20,718 nt of DNA, taken from an uncultured Planctomycetaceae bacterium (GTDB lineage: Bacteria > Planctomycetota > Planctomycetia > Pirellulales > UBA1268). The translations under genes were made by a program, and so were the position numbers. The stretch is from contig CAISKG010000527.1 in the NCBI GenBank assembly GCA_903885855.1, forward strand, positions 1 through 20,718, given 5' to 3'. The notes under the pieces are model-generated. The model saw nothing but the letters and a program-made list of their open reading frames with translations, searched no databases and was not told the DNA's origin. This document shows, piece by piece, positions 1 to 6,974 of this stretch. The number at the start of each line of letters is the position of its first letter. Position 1 is the stretch's first letter.

Positions 1-53
1 CCGCCGCCGTGCGCGGCGCGGCGGGCGCCGGCGACGCGGCCCGCGCCGCCTGA
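1..53 (+). CDS. Possible C-terminal end of an upstream gene (partial)
   Basis: The third plus-strand frame is open from the window edge to a TGA at 51-53. It would encode an Ala/Gly-rich tail ending in Arg-Ala-Ala. The gene lies in the same direction as the protease that starts at 115, 61 bases further on. The stretch is too short and too low in complexity to assign any family, and in DNA this GC-rich an open frame of 17 codons is weak evidence. It may simply be intergenic. Confidence 0.25.
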   Translation, partial: AAVRGAAGAGDAARAA

Positions 54-114
54 CGCGCCCCGCGGTAGACTCGGGCTCTCCGGCGCTTCCGCCGCGGTCC
101 CCGGGATCCCACGC

Positions 115-894
115 ATGCTCCTCTCCGAGCCCCAGACGACCCCGCTCGACATCGGGTTCCGGGTCGCCGGCTTGCCGGTGCGGGTCTCGGGGCTGTTTTG
201 GCTGGGGACGGTGCTCATCGGCTGGAACGTCTGCGAGTTCTTCGCCGGGGGCGACCGGCGCGGCGTGTTCGTCTACCTCGCGATGTGGTGCGCGGTCGTG
301 CTGGGGTCGATCCTGATCCACGAGCTGGGCCACGCGCTGGCCTTCGCGCGTTTCGGCCAACCGGCGCGGATCGTGCTCTACCACTTCGGCGGCCTGGCGA
401 TCCCCGAGACGTGGGGCCGCCGCCGCCACCTCCGCCCCGCCGAGCGCTTCCTGGTGTCGGCGGCGGGGCCCTTCGCGCAGCTCCTCGTGGCGGCGGCGGT
501 CATCCTCCTCCTCAAGGGGGCGGGAATGGTGGTGCCCTTCCCGTTCGCGTCGGTGGGGCGGGCGCTGGGGTTCGACGAGGGACGGGGCTTCGCGTCGCGA
601 CAGGCGCTGGCGCTCTTCGACTTCATCCTCTACGTCAACATCTGCTGGCCCGTGCTGAACCTGATCCCCGTTCCCCCCCTCGACGGCGGGCAGATGGCGC
701 GCGAGGCGCTCGAGACGCTCGGCGTGCGCGACTCGGGCCGGATCGCCGCCGGCATCGGGATGGTGGCCGGCGGCCTCGTGGCCTTCTGGGCCCTGCGTCA
801 GGGCGACCGCTGGCTGGGCATCATGTTCGCGATGCTCGCGGTGGCCTGCTTCCAGGAGTTGCAGCGCTCGCCCCCCTGGAGGCGCTGGAATTGA
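115..894 (+). CDS. M50 family site-2-protease-like membrane metalloprotease
   Basis: A predicted integral-membrane zinc protease of 259 residues that would cut substrates within or near the membrane; the substrate is unknown. The HELGH zinc motif is at residues 69-73, inside a hydrophobic segment (about 53-77). The second family motif, N-x2-P-x-P-P-L-D-G-G, is at about 182-192, and its Asp190 is the likely third zinc ligand. Other hydrophobic segments lie near 22-43, 112-134, 165-187 and 208-250. No PDZ or CBS domain is visible, so this is a minimal form. The ATG at 115 is the first ATG in the frame, and the protein opening resembles other M50 proteins I recall from planctomycetes. The Shine-Dalgarno sequence is weak. 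The frame is open to the left edge, so an upstream start cannot be fully excluded. The stop codon overlaps the TTG start of the next gene, which suggests co-translation. Confidence 0.87.
   Translation: MLLSEPQTTPLDIGFRVAGLPVRVSGLFWLGTVLIGWNVCEFFAGGDRRGVFVYLAMWCAVVLGSILIHELGHALAFARFGQPARIVLYHFGGLAIPETWGRRRHLRPAERFLVSAAGPFAQLLVAAAVILLLKGAGMVVPFPFASVGRALGFDEGRGFASRQALALFDFILYVNICWPVLNLIPVPPLDGGQMAREALETLGVRDSGRIAAGIGMVAGGLVAFWALRQGDRWLGIMFAMLAVACFQELQRSPPWRRWN
878..882 (+). promoter_or_regulatory. Ribosome binding site for the TTG-started SGNH-like gene
   Basis: A GGAGG sits 8 bases before the TTG at 891, inside the end of the protease gene. It is the reason for choosing this uncommon start over the next in-frame GTG codons, which lie beyond the conserved first beta strand. 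Confidence 0.75.
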
Positions 895-1691
895 CCGGGG
901 GCTCCGGGGCGCGCGGGGCACCGCTGCCGGTGGTGGTGCTCGGGGCGAGCAACGTCTCGCGCGGGTTGGCCCGGCTGGCCGCCGCGGTGCGCGGCCGGGC
1001 CGCGGGGCCCGTCGCGCTCTACGTCGCGGCGGGCCACGGCCGCTCCTACGGCGTCAACAGCCGGGTGTGGATGCGGCGCCTGCCCTCGATCCTCCGCTGC
1101 GGTCTGTGGCGGGCCCTCGACCGCGACGGCGTGGGGCGGGACGGGCGCGCGCCCGTGGCGTTGCTGACCGACGTCGGCAACGATCTGCTCTACGGCTCCG
1201 ACGCCGGGCAGGTGGCGGCCTGGGTGGAGGAGGCGGTGGCCCGCCTCCGCGACCGCGGCGCGGCGGTGGCGCTCACCCGCCTCCCCACGGAGGCCATCGC
1301 GGGGGTGGGGGAGTGGCGTTTCCGGGCGCTCAAGTCGCTGTTCGTGCCCCGCTGCGAGCTGTCGCTCTCGGGGGTCAAGGAGGCGGCCGCCGCCCTCGAC
1401 GAACGGCTGGCGGCGATCGCCGCCCGGGCCGGCGCGGGGCTCGTCGAGCAGCCGGGGCACTGGTACGGCCTCGACGCGCTCCATCCGCGCCGCCGGCGCC
1501 TCGACACGCTGTGGCATGCCGCCTGCGACACCTGGGGGCTGCCGGCGTCGCCGCGCCGCCGCGCGAGCTACCGTGAATGGGCGGCGCTCGGCCGCCGCGG
1601 GGCGGAGGTGCGCTCGCTGGCGCGGGTCATGCGCTACACACCGCAGCCGGTCCACCGCTTCCCCGACGGCGGGACGGTGGCGCTCTACTGA
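891..1691 (+). CDS. SGNH/GDSL-like hydrolase-related protein of unknown substrate
   Basis: A 266-residue protein starting at TTG 891, which shares a TTGA with the stop of the preceding protease. The four blocks of an SGNH hydrolase can be traced. Block I is V-V-L-G-A-S-N with Ser20 as possible nucleophile (GASN in place of GDSL). A G-H-G-R-S-Y-G stretch follows at 48-54. The block III-like V-G-N-D has Asn97. A D-A-L-H at 195-198 gives the Asp/His pair expected at the end of the fold. These residues suggest an esterase or lipase-like active site, but the substrate cannot be read from the sequence. No signal peptide is visible, so it is probably cytoplasmic. I recall similar unnamed proteins with the GASN and GHGRSYG motifs in planctomycetes and proteobacteria. 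The tight coupling to the protease suggests a shared transcript, and 63 bases separate it from gluconokinase. Confidence 0.82.
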   Translation: MTGGSGARGAPLPVVVLGASNVSRGLARLAAAVRGRAAGPVALYVAAGHGRSYGVNSRVWMRRLPSILRCGLWRALDRDGVGRDGRAPVALLTDVGNDLLYGSDAGQVAAWVEEAVARLRDRGAAVALTRLPTEAIAGVGEWRFRALKSLFVPRCELSLSGVKEAAAALDERLAAIAARAGAGLVEQPGHWYGLDALHPRRRRLDTLWHAACDTWGLPASPRRRASYREWAALGRRGAEVRSLARVMRYTPQPVHRFPDGGTVALY

Positions 1692-1740
1692 CGGGCCCGA
1701 CGCGCGGCGCGGCGGGACGGTGGCGGGATCGTGGTGGGAA

Positions 1741-1745
1741 GGAGG
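1741..1745 (+). promoter_or_regulatory. Ribosome binding site deciding the gluconokinase start
   Basis: GGAGG lies 9 bases before the ATG at 1755. An in-frame GTG at 1731 lies upstream of this site and would add eight residues not expected in the family, so ATG 1755 is preferred. Confidence 0.7.
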
Positions 1746-1754
1746 GAGCGGGGG

Positions 1755-2279
1755 ATGGACGGACGCGGCACGCGGGCGGTGGTCGTGATGGGGGTCAGCG
1801 GCAGCGGCAAGACCGCCGTCGGCGAGGCGCTGGCGGCGCTCTTGGGCTGGCGCTTCCTCGACGCCGACGGCTTCCACCCGCCCGCCAACGTGGCGCTGAT
1901 GTCGCGGGGGATTCCCCTCTCCGACGTCGAGCGGGCACCGTGGCTCGACCGGCTCGCGGAGGTGCTGGCGGCCGCGCTCGAGGCGGAGGGGCCGGGCACG
2001 GTGCTCGCCTGCTCGGCGCTGGCCCGCCGCTACCGCGAGCGGATGGGGGTCGGGCGCGAAGGGGTGCGGCTGGTGTTCCTCGACGGCCCCGAGGCCCTCA
2101 TCCGCGCCCGCCTCGACGCCCGCCGCGACCACTTCATGCCCGCCTCGCTCCTCGACAGCCAGCTGGCGGCCCTCGAGCCGCCCGGCGCGGATGAGCGGCC
2201 CGTCGTGGCCGCGATCGAGCGGGAGCCCGCGGCGATCGCCGCGGGGATCGCCGCGGCGCTGGGCCTCGAGCCGGCGTGA
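1755..2279 (+). CDS. gntK: Gluconokinase (ATP:D-gluconate 6-phosphotransferase)
   Basis: Phosphorylates D-gluconate with ATP to 6-phosphogluconate, which enters the pentose phosphate or Entner-Doudoroff pathway in the cytoplasm. The 174-residue length matches the roughly 175 residues of E. coli GntK. The Walker A loop G-V-S-G-S-G-K-T is at residues 13-20. It is followed by the family block with D-A-D-G-F-H-P and N-x3-M-x2-G-x-P-L-x-D, ending in an R-A-P-W-L motif. Further family marks are A-C-S-A-L, a Y-R stretch, and H-F-M near the C-terminus. No gluconate transporter or GntR-type regulator is in the window, so the source of gluconate is unknown. The gene runs with the protease and SGNH-like genes and converges on mrp; the two stop codons are 40 bases apart, with no clear T-tailed terminator between them. 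Confidence 0.93.
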   Translation: MDGRGTRAVVVMGVSGSGKTAVGEALAALLGWRFLDADGFHPPANVALMSRGIPLSDVERAPWLDRLAEVLAAALEAEGPGTVLACSALARRYRERMGVGREGVRLVFLDGPEALIRARLDARRDHFMPASLLDSQLAALEPPGADERPVVAAIEREPAAIAAGIAAALGLEPA

Positions 2280-2319
2280 GCGGCGGCCGCCCGCCTGCCG
2301 CGCCACGGGGCCGGGCCCG

Positions 2320-3411
2320 TCAGAGGACCGGCAGCGACGGGAGCGGCGGCCGGGCCGCGTGGGCGGCGGCGAGGTTGCCGACGAGCCGCTCGCAGATCGC
2401 CTCGAGGTAGGGGCCGGCCACGGGGTCGTCGAAGTTCGACGCGGTGCACCCGGCGTCGCCGTGCTCGCGGACGGGGATCCGGATCGGCACCTCGCCCAGG
2501 AAGGGGATGTCGAGATCCTGCGCGGTGCGCCGGGCCCCGCCGGTGCCGAAGATGTCGTAGCGCTTCCCGCAGTCGGGGCAGGCGAAGAAGCTCATGTTCT
2601 CCACCATGCCCAGGACGGGGATGTTCACCTTGCGGAACATCGCGATCGCCTTGGTGGCGTCGAGGAGGGCCACGTCCTGCGGCGTGCAAACGACGACCGC
2701 GCCGGTGAGGGGGAGGATCTGCGAGAGCGTCAGCGCGATGTCGCCCGTGCCCGGCGGCATGTCGATCACGAGGTAGTCGAGCGGGCCCCAGGCGGTGTCG
2801 CGCAGCATCTGCGTGATGGCGCCGTGGAGCATCGGTCCGCGCCACACGACGGCCTCGCCCGGGGGGACGAGATAGCCCATCGACATCGTCGGCATCGGCA
2901 CCGCCGCCCCCGCCACCTCGAGGCGCATGGGGACGATCTTCCCCTCCTGGATCTCCGGCCGGCCCGTGAGGCCGAGGAGGTGGGGGACGCTCGGCCCGTA
3001 GACGTCGGCGTCGAGCAGGCCGACGGCGCTGCCGGCGCGGGCCAGCCCGATCGCCAGGCTGGCGGCGATCGTGCTCTTGCCGACGCCCCCCTTGCCCGAG
3101 CCGACGGCGATCACGCTCTTGGCCGGCAGGCCGATCTGGCCGAGCTTCACCGGCGGGCGCTCGTGGGGGACGATCTCGACGGTGATCCGGCCCGTGTCGG
3201 GGAAGCGGGCGCGGAGCGCCTCCTCGATGCGTCCGCGGGTCTTCGCGTGGAGGATCGCCGAGTGCGTGGTCAGCCCGACGCGGACGGCGATCGCCCCGGC
3301 CTGGGCCTCCACGGCGGCGACCTGCCCGGCTTCGGTGAGCGGGCGGCCGGTCTCGGGATCGGGGATGCCGGCGAGAACCGCACGGACGCTCGTCGGGTCG
3401 GGCATGGTCAT
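2320..3411 (-). CDS. mrp: Mrp/ApbC/Ind1-family P-loop iron-sulfur carrier ATPase
   Basis: A predicted ATP-dependent [4Fe-4S] carrier that hands clusters to apo-proteins in the cytoplasm. The protein has 363 residues. An N-terminal MIP18-like (DUF59) domain covers about 5-82. A ParA/MinD-type P-loop domain follows, with the deviant Walker A loop G-K-G-G-V-G-K-S at 106-113, D-A-D at 134-136, a Walker B region I-D-M-P-P-G-T-G-D at 216-224, and the cluster-binding C-P-D-C at 278-281. The start ATG overlaps the nuoN stop (ATGA); a second in-frame ATG two codons later is possible, and neither has a strong Shine-Dalgarno sequence. Its position as the last gene of the complex I operon suggests a role in complex I maturation, as known for mitochondrial Ind1/NUBPL, but this is inference. 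The Cys often found in the MIP18-like domain of Mrp proteins is absent here. Confidence 0.94.
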   Translation of the reverse strand: MTMPDPTSVRAVLAGIPDPETGRPLTEAGQVAAVEAQAGAIAVRVGLTTHSAILHAKTRGRIEEALRARFPDTGRITVEIVPHERPPVKLGQIGLPAKSVIAVGSGKGGVGKSTIAASLAIGLARAGSAVGLLDADVYGPSVPHLLGLTGRPEIQEGKIVPMRLEVAGAAVPMPTMSMGYLVPPGEAVVWRGPMLHGAITQMLRDTAWGPLDYLVIDMPPGTGDIALTLSQILPLTGAVVVCTPQDVALLDATKAIAMFRKVNIPVLGMVENMSFFACPDCGKRYDIFGTGGARRTAQDLDIPFLGEVPIRIPVREHGDAGCTASNFDDPVAGPYLEAICERLVGNLAAAHAARPPLPSLPVL

Positions 3412-5159
3412 GGGGCGAGCGGCACACGTGGCGCCGTACCGGGCTGGGGGGGGGCGTCGGCCGTGATCGGCCCGCGCTCGTGGGGGGCGGCGACGGCGGC
3501 GCCGGCGCGGGAGGCGGCCGCGAACAGCGGCTTGGGACGGAAGGTCATCGAGCCCACCGCGACGAGGGCCAGGAGCATGGCCAGACCGGCGGCGATCCCG
3601 CCGTCGGCCTGCACGCCGCGCTTCGCCGAGCGGAAGTACATCGCGGCCACCAGCCGCAGGTAGTAGGCCGCGGCGATGGCGGCGTTGAGCACGAGCACCA
3701 CGGCCAGGGCGATGAACACGATGCGCCGGCTGCCCGGCACGGCGCGGGCGGTCCAGTCGACCTCCAGCGCCGACATCGCCAGCGACAGCTTGCCCCAGAA
3801 GCCGGGCAGCGGCGGGATCCCGGCGAGGCTCAGGAGGAACACCGAGAGCGAGAAGGCGACGACCGGGTTGGTGCCCGAGAGGCCGTCGAGGTCGTCCACC
3901 GTCGACACCTCCTCGCGCGGCGGCCGCGGCGCCGATCCGCTGGTCCACTCCGGCCAGCGGTGCCCGAGGTAGGCCAGGCCGCCGAAGACCCCGACCGTGG
4001 CCGCGGTGTAGGTGGCGAGGTAGAAGAGCGTCGCCGAGGCGCCGCCGAGGGCCCCCGTCCAGGCGGTGTCGGGCCCGGCGAAGGGGCGGCCCCCCACGGT
4101 GGCGTCCGCGGCGGCGGCCGCCGCCACGCCCACGAGCAGGTAGCCGGCGTGGGCGATGGAGGAGCAGGCCAGCAGCCGGCGGAGGTTCGTCTGCACCAGC
4201 GCCATCACGTTGCCCACGGTCATCGTCACGGCCGCCAGCAGCGCCGCGACCTGCCAGGCGAAGGTCAGCCAGGCGGCGGCGGCCGGGCCCACGGCCCCCT
4301 GGCCGAGGGCGATCAGGCCCGTCGTGCCGCCGGTGCCCAGCGCCAACAGCCGCAGGAGCACGACGATCCCCGCCACCTTGGGGAGCGTGGAGAGCAGGGC
4401 CGCGTTGGCCGGTCCGGTGCCCTCGTAGACGTCCGGCGCGTAGAAGTGCATCGGCACCGCCGCCAGGCGGAAGGCGACGCCGCCGAGGAGCATGCCGAAG
4501 GCGACCGGGAGGAGGATCTCCGCCGTGCCCGCCACGCGTCCCTCTCCCGAGCGGAGCCGCGCGCCGATCGCCTCGAGGGACGTCGATCCGCCGATCCCGT
4601 AGAGCGCGGCCAGGCCGTAGAGGAACAGCGCCGAGGCGACCAGCGAGAGGAAGAAGTACTTCAGGCTCGCCTCCTGACCGCGGGCGTCGGTGCGCTTGAG
4701 CGCCAGAAGGACGTAGGTCGGGATCGACACCAGCTCCAGACCGGCGAAGAGGAGGACCAGATCCCCCGCCGAGGCCACGAGCGACAGCCCGGCGAGGAGG
4801 AGGAGGAACGTGCCCGCCTCCTCGCAGGTGCCCGTGGGCCGCGGGCCCGGCCGGGGGGTGATCGCCGCGCGCAGCTGGTCGCCCGACTGCACGAGCGCGA
4901 GCCCGGCGCCCGCCCAGAGCACGAGCGACCGCACGAAGAGGGAGAAGTCGTCGATCGCCAGCGGCCCGGAGGTGGCCACCGCGCCGCTGCCGGGCCCCAT
5001 CTCCGGCCACAGCGCGGCGGCGACGATGCCCGCGAGCGCCACGACCCATCCCTGGCGGAGCCCGAAGAAGGCGCCGCCGAGGTAGGCCACGAGGGCTGCC
5101 GCGACGAGCGTCAACTCGGGGCCGGCCAGAAGGAACGTGGACAGCGAGGTGGGTGTCAT
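3408..5159 (-). CDS. nuoN: NADH-quinone oxidoreductase subunit N (antiporter-like)
   Basis: An antiporter-like proton-pumping subunit of the complex I membrane arm. It has 583 residues, longer than the roughly 485 of E. coli NuoN, and about 14 hydrophobic segments. The TM5 Glu is E142 in G-L-E-L-V. The position of the TM7 Lys (E. coli K217) is Arg231, in A-F-R-L-A-A-V-P. The TM8 Lys is K261, in L-P-K-V-A-G; the spacing of 30 residues between these two positions is the same as K217 to K247 in E. coli. A G-F-W-G-K motif carries the TM12 Lys. Extra length sits in loops and in a Pro/Ala-rich C-terminal tail. The start is ATG 5159, which overlaps the nuoM stop (ATGA); the frame is open upstream but that region lies inside nuoM. 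The stop overlaps the mrp start in the same way, so M, N and mrp are probably translated in series. Confidence 0.96.
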   Translation of the reverse strand: MTPTSLSTFLLAGPELTLVAAALVAYLGGAFFGLRQGWVVALAGIVAAALWPEMGPGSGAVATSGPLAIDDFSLFVRSLVLWAGAGLALVQSGDQLRAAITPRPGPRPTGTCEEAGTFLLLLAGLSLVASAGDLVLLFAGLELVSIPTYVLLALKRTDARGQEASLKYFFLSLVASALFLYGLAALYGIGGSTSLEAIGARLRSGEGRVAGTAEILLPVAFGMLLGGVAFRLAAVPMHFYAPDVYEGTGPANAALLSTLPKVAGIVVLLRLLALGTGGTTGLIALGQGAVGPAAAAWLTFAWQVAALLAAVTMTVGNVMALVQTNLRRLLACSSIAHAGYLLVGVAAAAAADATVGGRPFAGPDTAWTGALGGASATLFYLATYTAATVGVFGGLAYLGHRWPEWTSGSAPRPPREEVSTVDDLDGLSGTNPVVAFSLSVFLLSLAGIPPLPGFWGKLSLAMSALEVDWTARAVPGSRRIVFIALAVVLVLNAAIAAAYYLRLVAAMYFRSAKRGVQADGGIAAGLAMLLALVAVGSMTFRPKPLFAAASRAGAAVAAPHERGPITADAPPQPGTAPRVPLAP

Positions 5160-6922
5160 GGGATGGGATCGAGGTGGGCGGTGAGCGGGGGCGGCGCCGG
5201 CAGGCGGGCCGTGACGGCATCGCCCGCCTCCATCCTCGCCGCGAGCGCCGCGGCCCCGGGGGCCATCGCGGATCGCACCGCGGCGGCGCTGGGGGCGAGG
5301 AAGGTGGCGGGGAAGAGTCCGATCCACAGGGCGAGCGCCGCCGGCGGCGCGACCGCCAGCCACTCGTACCAGCGGAGGTCGTCGGTGGGGACGGCGGGCG
5401 CGCCGTGGCCGTGGCCGTCACCGTGCCCGTGGGAGGCGCCGTGCCCGTCGGCGTGCGCGTGGGCGGCGGCGGGCGCCTCATGGCCGCCGTGGTCGTGGGG
5501 AGGCTCGCGCGAGGGGCCGAAGAACACCCGTTCCACGGCCCACAGCATGTACCAGGCGCCGAGCACGACGCCCGCCACCGCGGAGACGGCCATCGCCAGG
5601 TAGGCGGGGCGCCAGGCCGCCGACACGCCCCCCCAGGCGCGCTGGAACGATCCGATGAGGATCATGAACTCCCCCACGAAGCCGTTGAGGCCGGGGAGGC
5701 CGATGCTCGAGAAGGTGAAGAGCATGAACATCACCGTCAGCCAGGGCGCGCGGGCCGCGATCCCGCCCAGGTTGGCGATCGAGCGGGTGTGGTAGCGCTC
5801 GTAGATCATCCCCACCAGGGCGAACAGCCCCGCCGCCGAGAGGCCGTGGTTCACCAGCTGCAGCGTCGCCCCCTCGACCGCCACCGGCTCGAGCGCCGCC
5901 AGCCCCATCACGCAGTAGCCCATGTGGCTGACCGACGAATAGGCGATGAGGCGCTTGAGGTCGGTCTGCGCCAGGGCCACGAGCGCGCCGTAGAGGATCC
6001 CGACCACGCCGAGGCCGAAGATCCAGGGCGCGGCGGCCGCCGTGGCCTCGGGGAGCATCGGCAGCGAGAACCGGAGGAAGCCGTAGATGCCGATCTTGAG
6101 GAGCACGCCGGCGAGATCCACGCTCCCCCCCGTGGGCGCCTCGACGTGGGCCAGCGGCAGCCAGGTGTGGAAGGGGACGATCGGCACCTTGACGGCGAAG
6201 CCGGCGAACAGCGCCAGGAACACCCACCACTGCAGCCATCCGCCGCGGGCGTCCATGGGGAGCGGATGGGCCGCCAGACCGGCGGTGAGGGTGGCGATGT
6301 CGAAGGAGAGCGTGCCGGTGTGGGCGGCGTTCCAGAGGACGATCGTGAGCAGCCCCAGGAACGCCAGCACGCTGCCGGCGAGGGTGTAGATGAAGAACTT
6401 CACCGCCGCACGGCGGCGGTCGTCGTGGCCCCAGATGCCGATGAGGAAGAACAGCGGCACCAGGGTGAACTCGAAGAACACGTAGAACAGGATCACGTCG
6501 CGGGCGGCGAAGACGCCGAGCATCGCCGCCTCGAGCACCAGGAGCAGGGCGTAGAAGCCGACCGTCTTCTCACGCACCGCTTCCCAGCTGACCATCACCG
6601 CCGTCACCGAGAGCAGGGCCGAGAGGGCGAAGAGCCACAGCGACAGGCCGTCGAGGCCGAGGCCGAGGCGGATGTCGAGCGGGCCGTCGACGAGCCATGC
6701 CGCCTCGCTGACGCCGAACGGGCTTCCCGCGGCGGCCTCGGGGCTCGCCAGGTAGCGGGCCACGAGCCAGGCGGCCAGGAACAGCGTGACGAGCGTGGTC
6801 ACGGCGGCGCTTTGCCGGACCGCGGCGAGGCCGCGCGATCCCAGCAGCCAGGCGGCCAACGCCCCGACGAGCGGGGCGAGGATCACCAGCAGCAGGTGGG
6901 TGGACGGGGAGAAGGGATTCAT
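5156..6922 (-). CDS. nuoM: NADH-quinone oxidoreductase subunit M (antiporter-like), with a His-rich loop
   Basis: The second antiporter-like proton-pumping subunit of complex I, with 588 residues (E. coli about 509) and about 14 membrane segments. The TM5 Glu is E151 in F-F-E-F-T-L-V-P. The TM7 Lys is K245 in A-V-K-V-P, followed by F-H-T-W-L-P, and a TM8 Lys lies in L-L-K-I-G. A TM12 Glu is in F-V-G-E-F. Between the last two helices is a hydrophilic loop with ten His in residues 476-506 (5405-5497), mostly in His-Gly or His-x-His patterns. By the known topology of the family this loop should face the cytoplasm. The start ATG is 52 bases after the nuoL stop and lacks a strong Shine-Dalgarno sequence. 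The stop overlaps nuoN (ATGA). Confidence 0.97.
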   Translation of the reverse strand: MNPFSPSTHLLLVILAPLVGALAAWLLGSRGLAAVRQSAAVTTLVTLFLAAWLVARYLASPEAAAGSPFGVSEAAWLVDGPLDIRLGLGLDGLSLWLFALSALLSVTAVMVSWEAVREKTVGFYALLLVLEAAMLGVFAARDVILFYVFFEFTLVPLFFLIGIWGHDDRRRAAVKFFIYTLAGSVLAFLGLLTIVLWNAAHTGTLSFDIATLTAGLAAHPLPMDARGGWLQWWVFLALFAGFAVKVPIVPFHTWLPLAHVEAPTGGSVDLAGVLLKIGIYGFLRFSLPMLPEATAAAAPWIFGLGVVGILYGALVALAQTDLKRLIAYSSVSHMGYCVMGLAALEPVAVEGATLQLVNHGLSAAGLFALVGMIYERYHTRSIANLGGIAARAPWLTVMFMLFTFSSIGLPGLNGFVGEFMILIGSFQRAWGGVSAAWRPAYLAMAVSAVAGVVLGAWYMLWAVERVFFGPSREPPHDHGGHEAPAAAHAHADGHGASHGHGDGHGHGAPAVPTDDLRWYEWLAVAPPAALALWIGLFPATFLAPSAAAVRSAMAPGAAALAARMEAGDAVTARLPAPPPLTAHLDPIP

Positions 6923-6974
6923 GGCGGGGGGCGGTCGAGGGGGGATGGAGGAGCGGATCCGGACGACCGCAGGA

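Noticed and set aside
66..71. TAGACT as a -10 box for the M50 protease gene
   Set aside because: Only four of six bases match and there is no -35 element at a suitable distance.
1731..1754. GTG at 1731 as the gluconokinase start
   Set aside because: The GGAGG at 1741-1745 would then lie inside the gene, and the added residues do not match the family. ATG 1755 fits both spacing and length.
2280..2322. Bidirectional terminator between gluconokinase and mrp
   Set aside because: Only a 10-bp palindrome without a loop and a 5-bp GC stem are present, and no T-run follows on either strand. Termination here is probably by other means.
3480..5603. Plus-strand open frame of about 700 codons opposite nuoN
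   Set aside because: A shadow of nuoN and nuoM codon bias. The translation is Arg/Gly/Glu/His-rich without hydrophobic core patterns.
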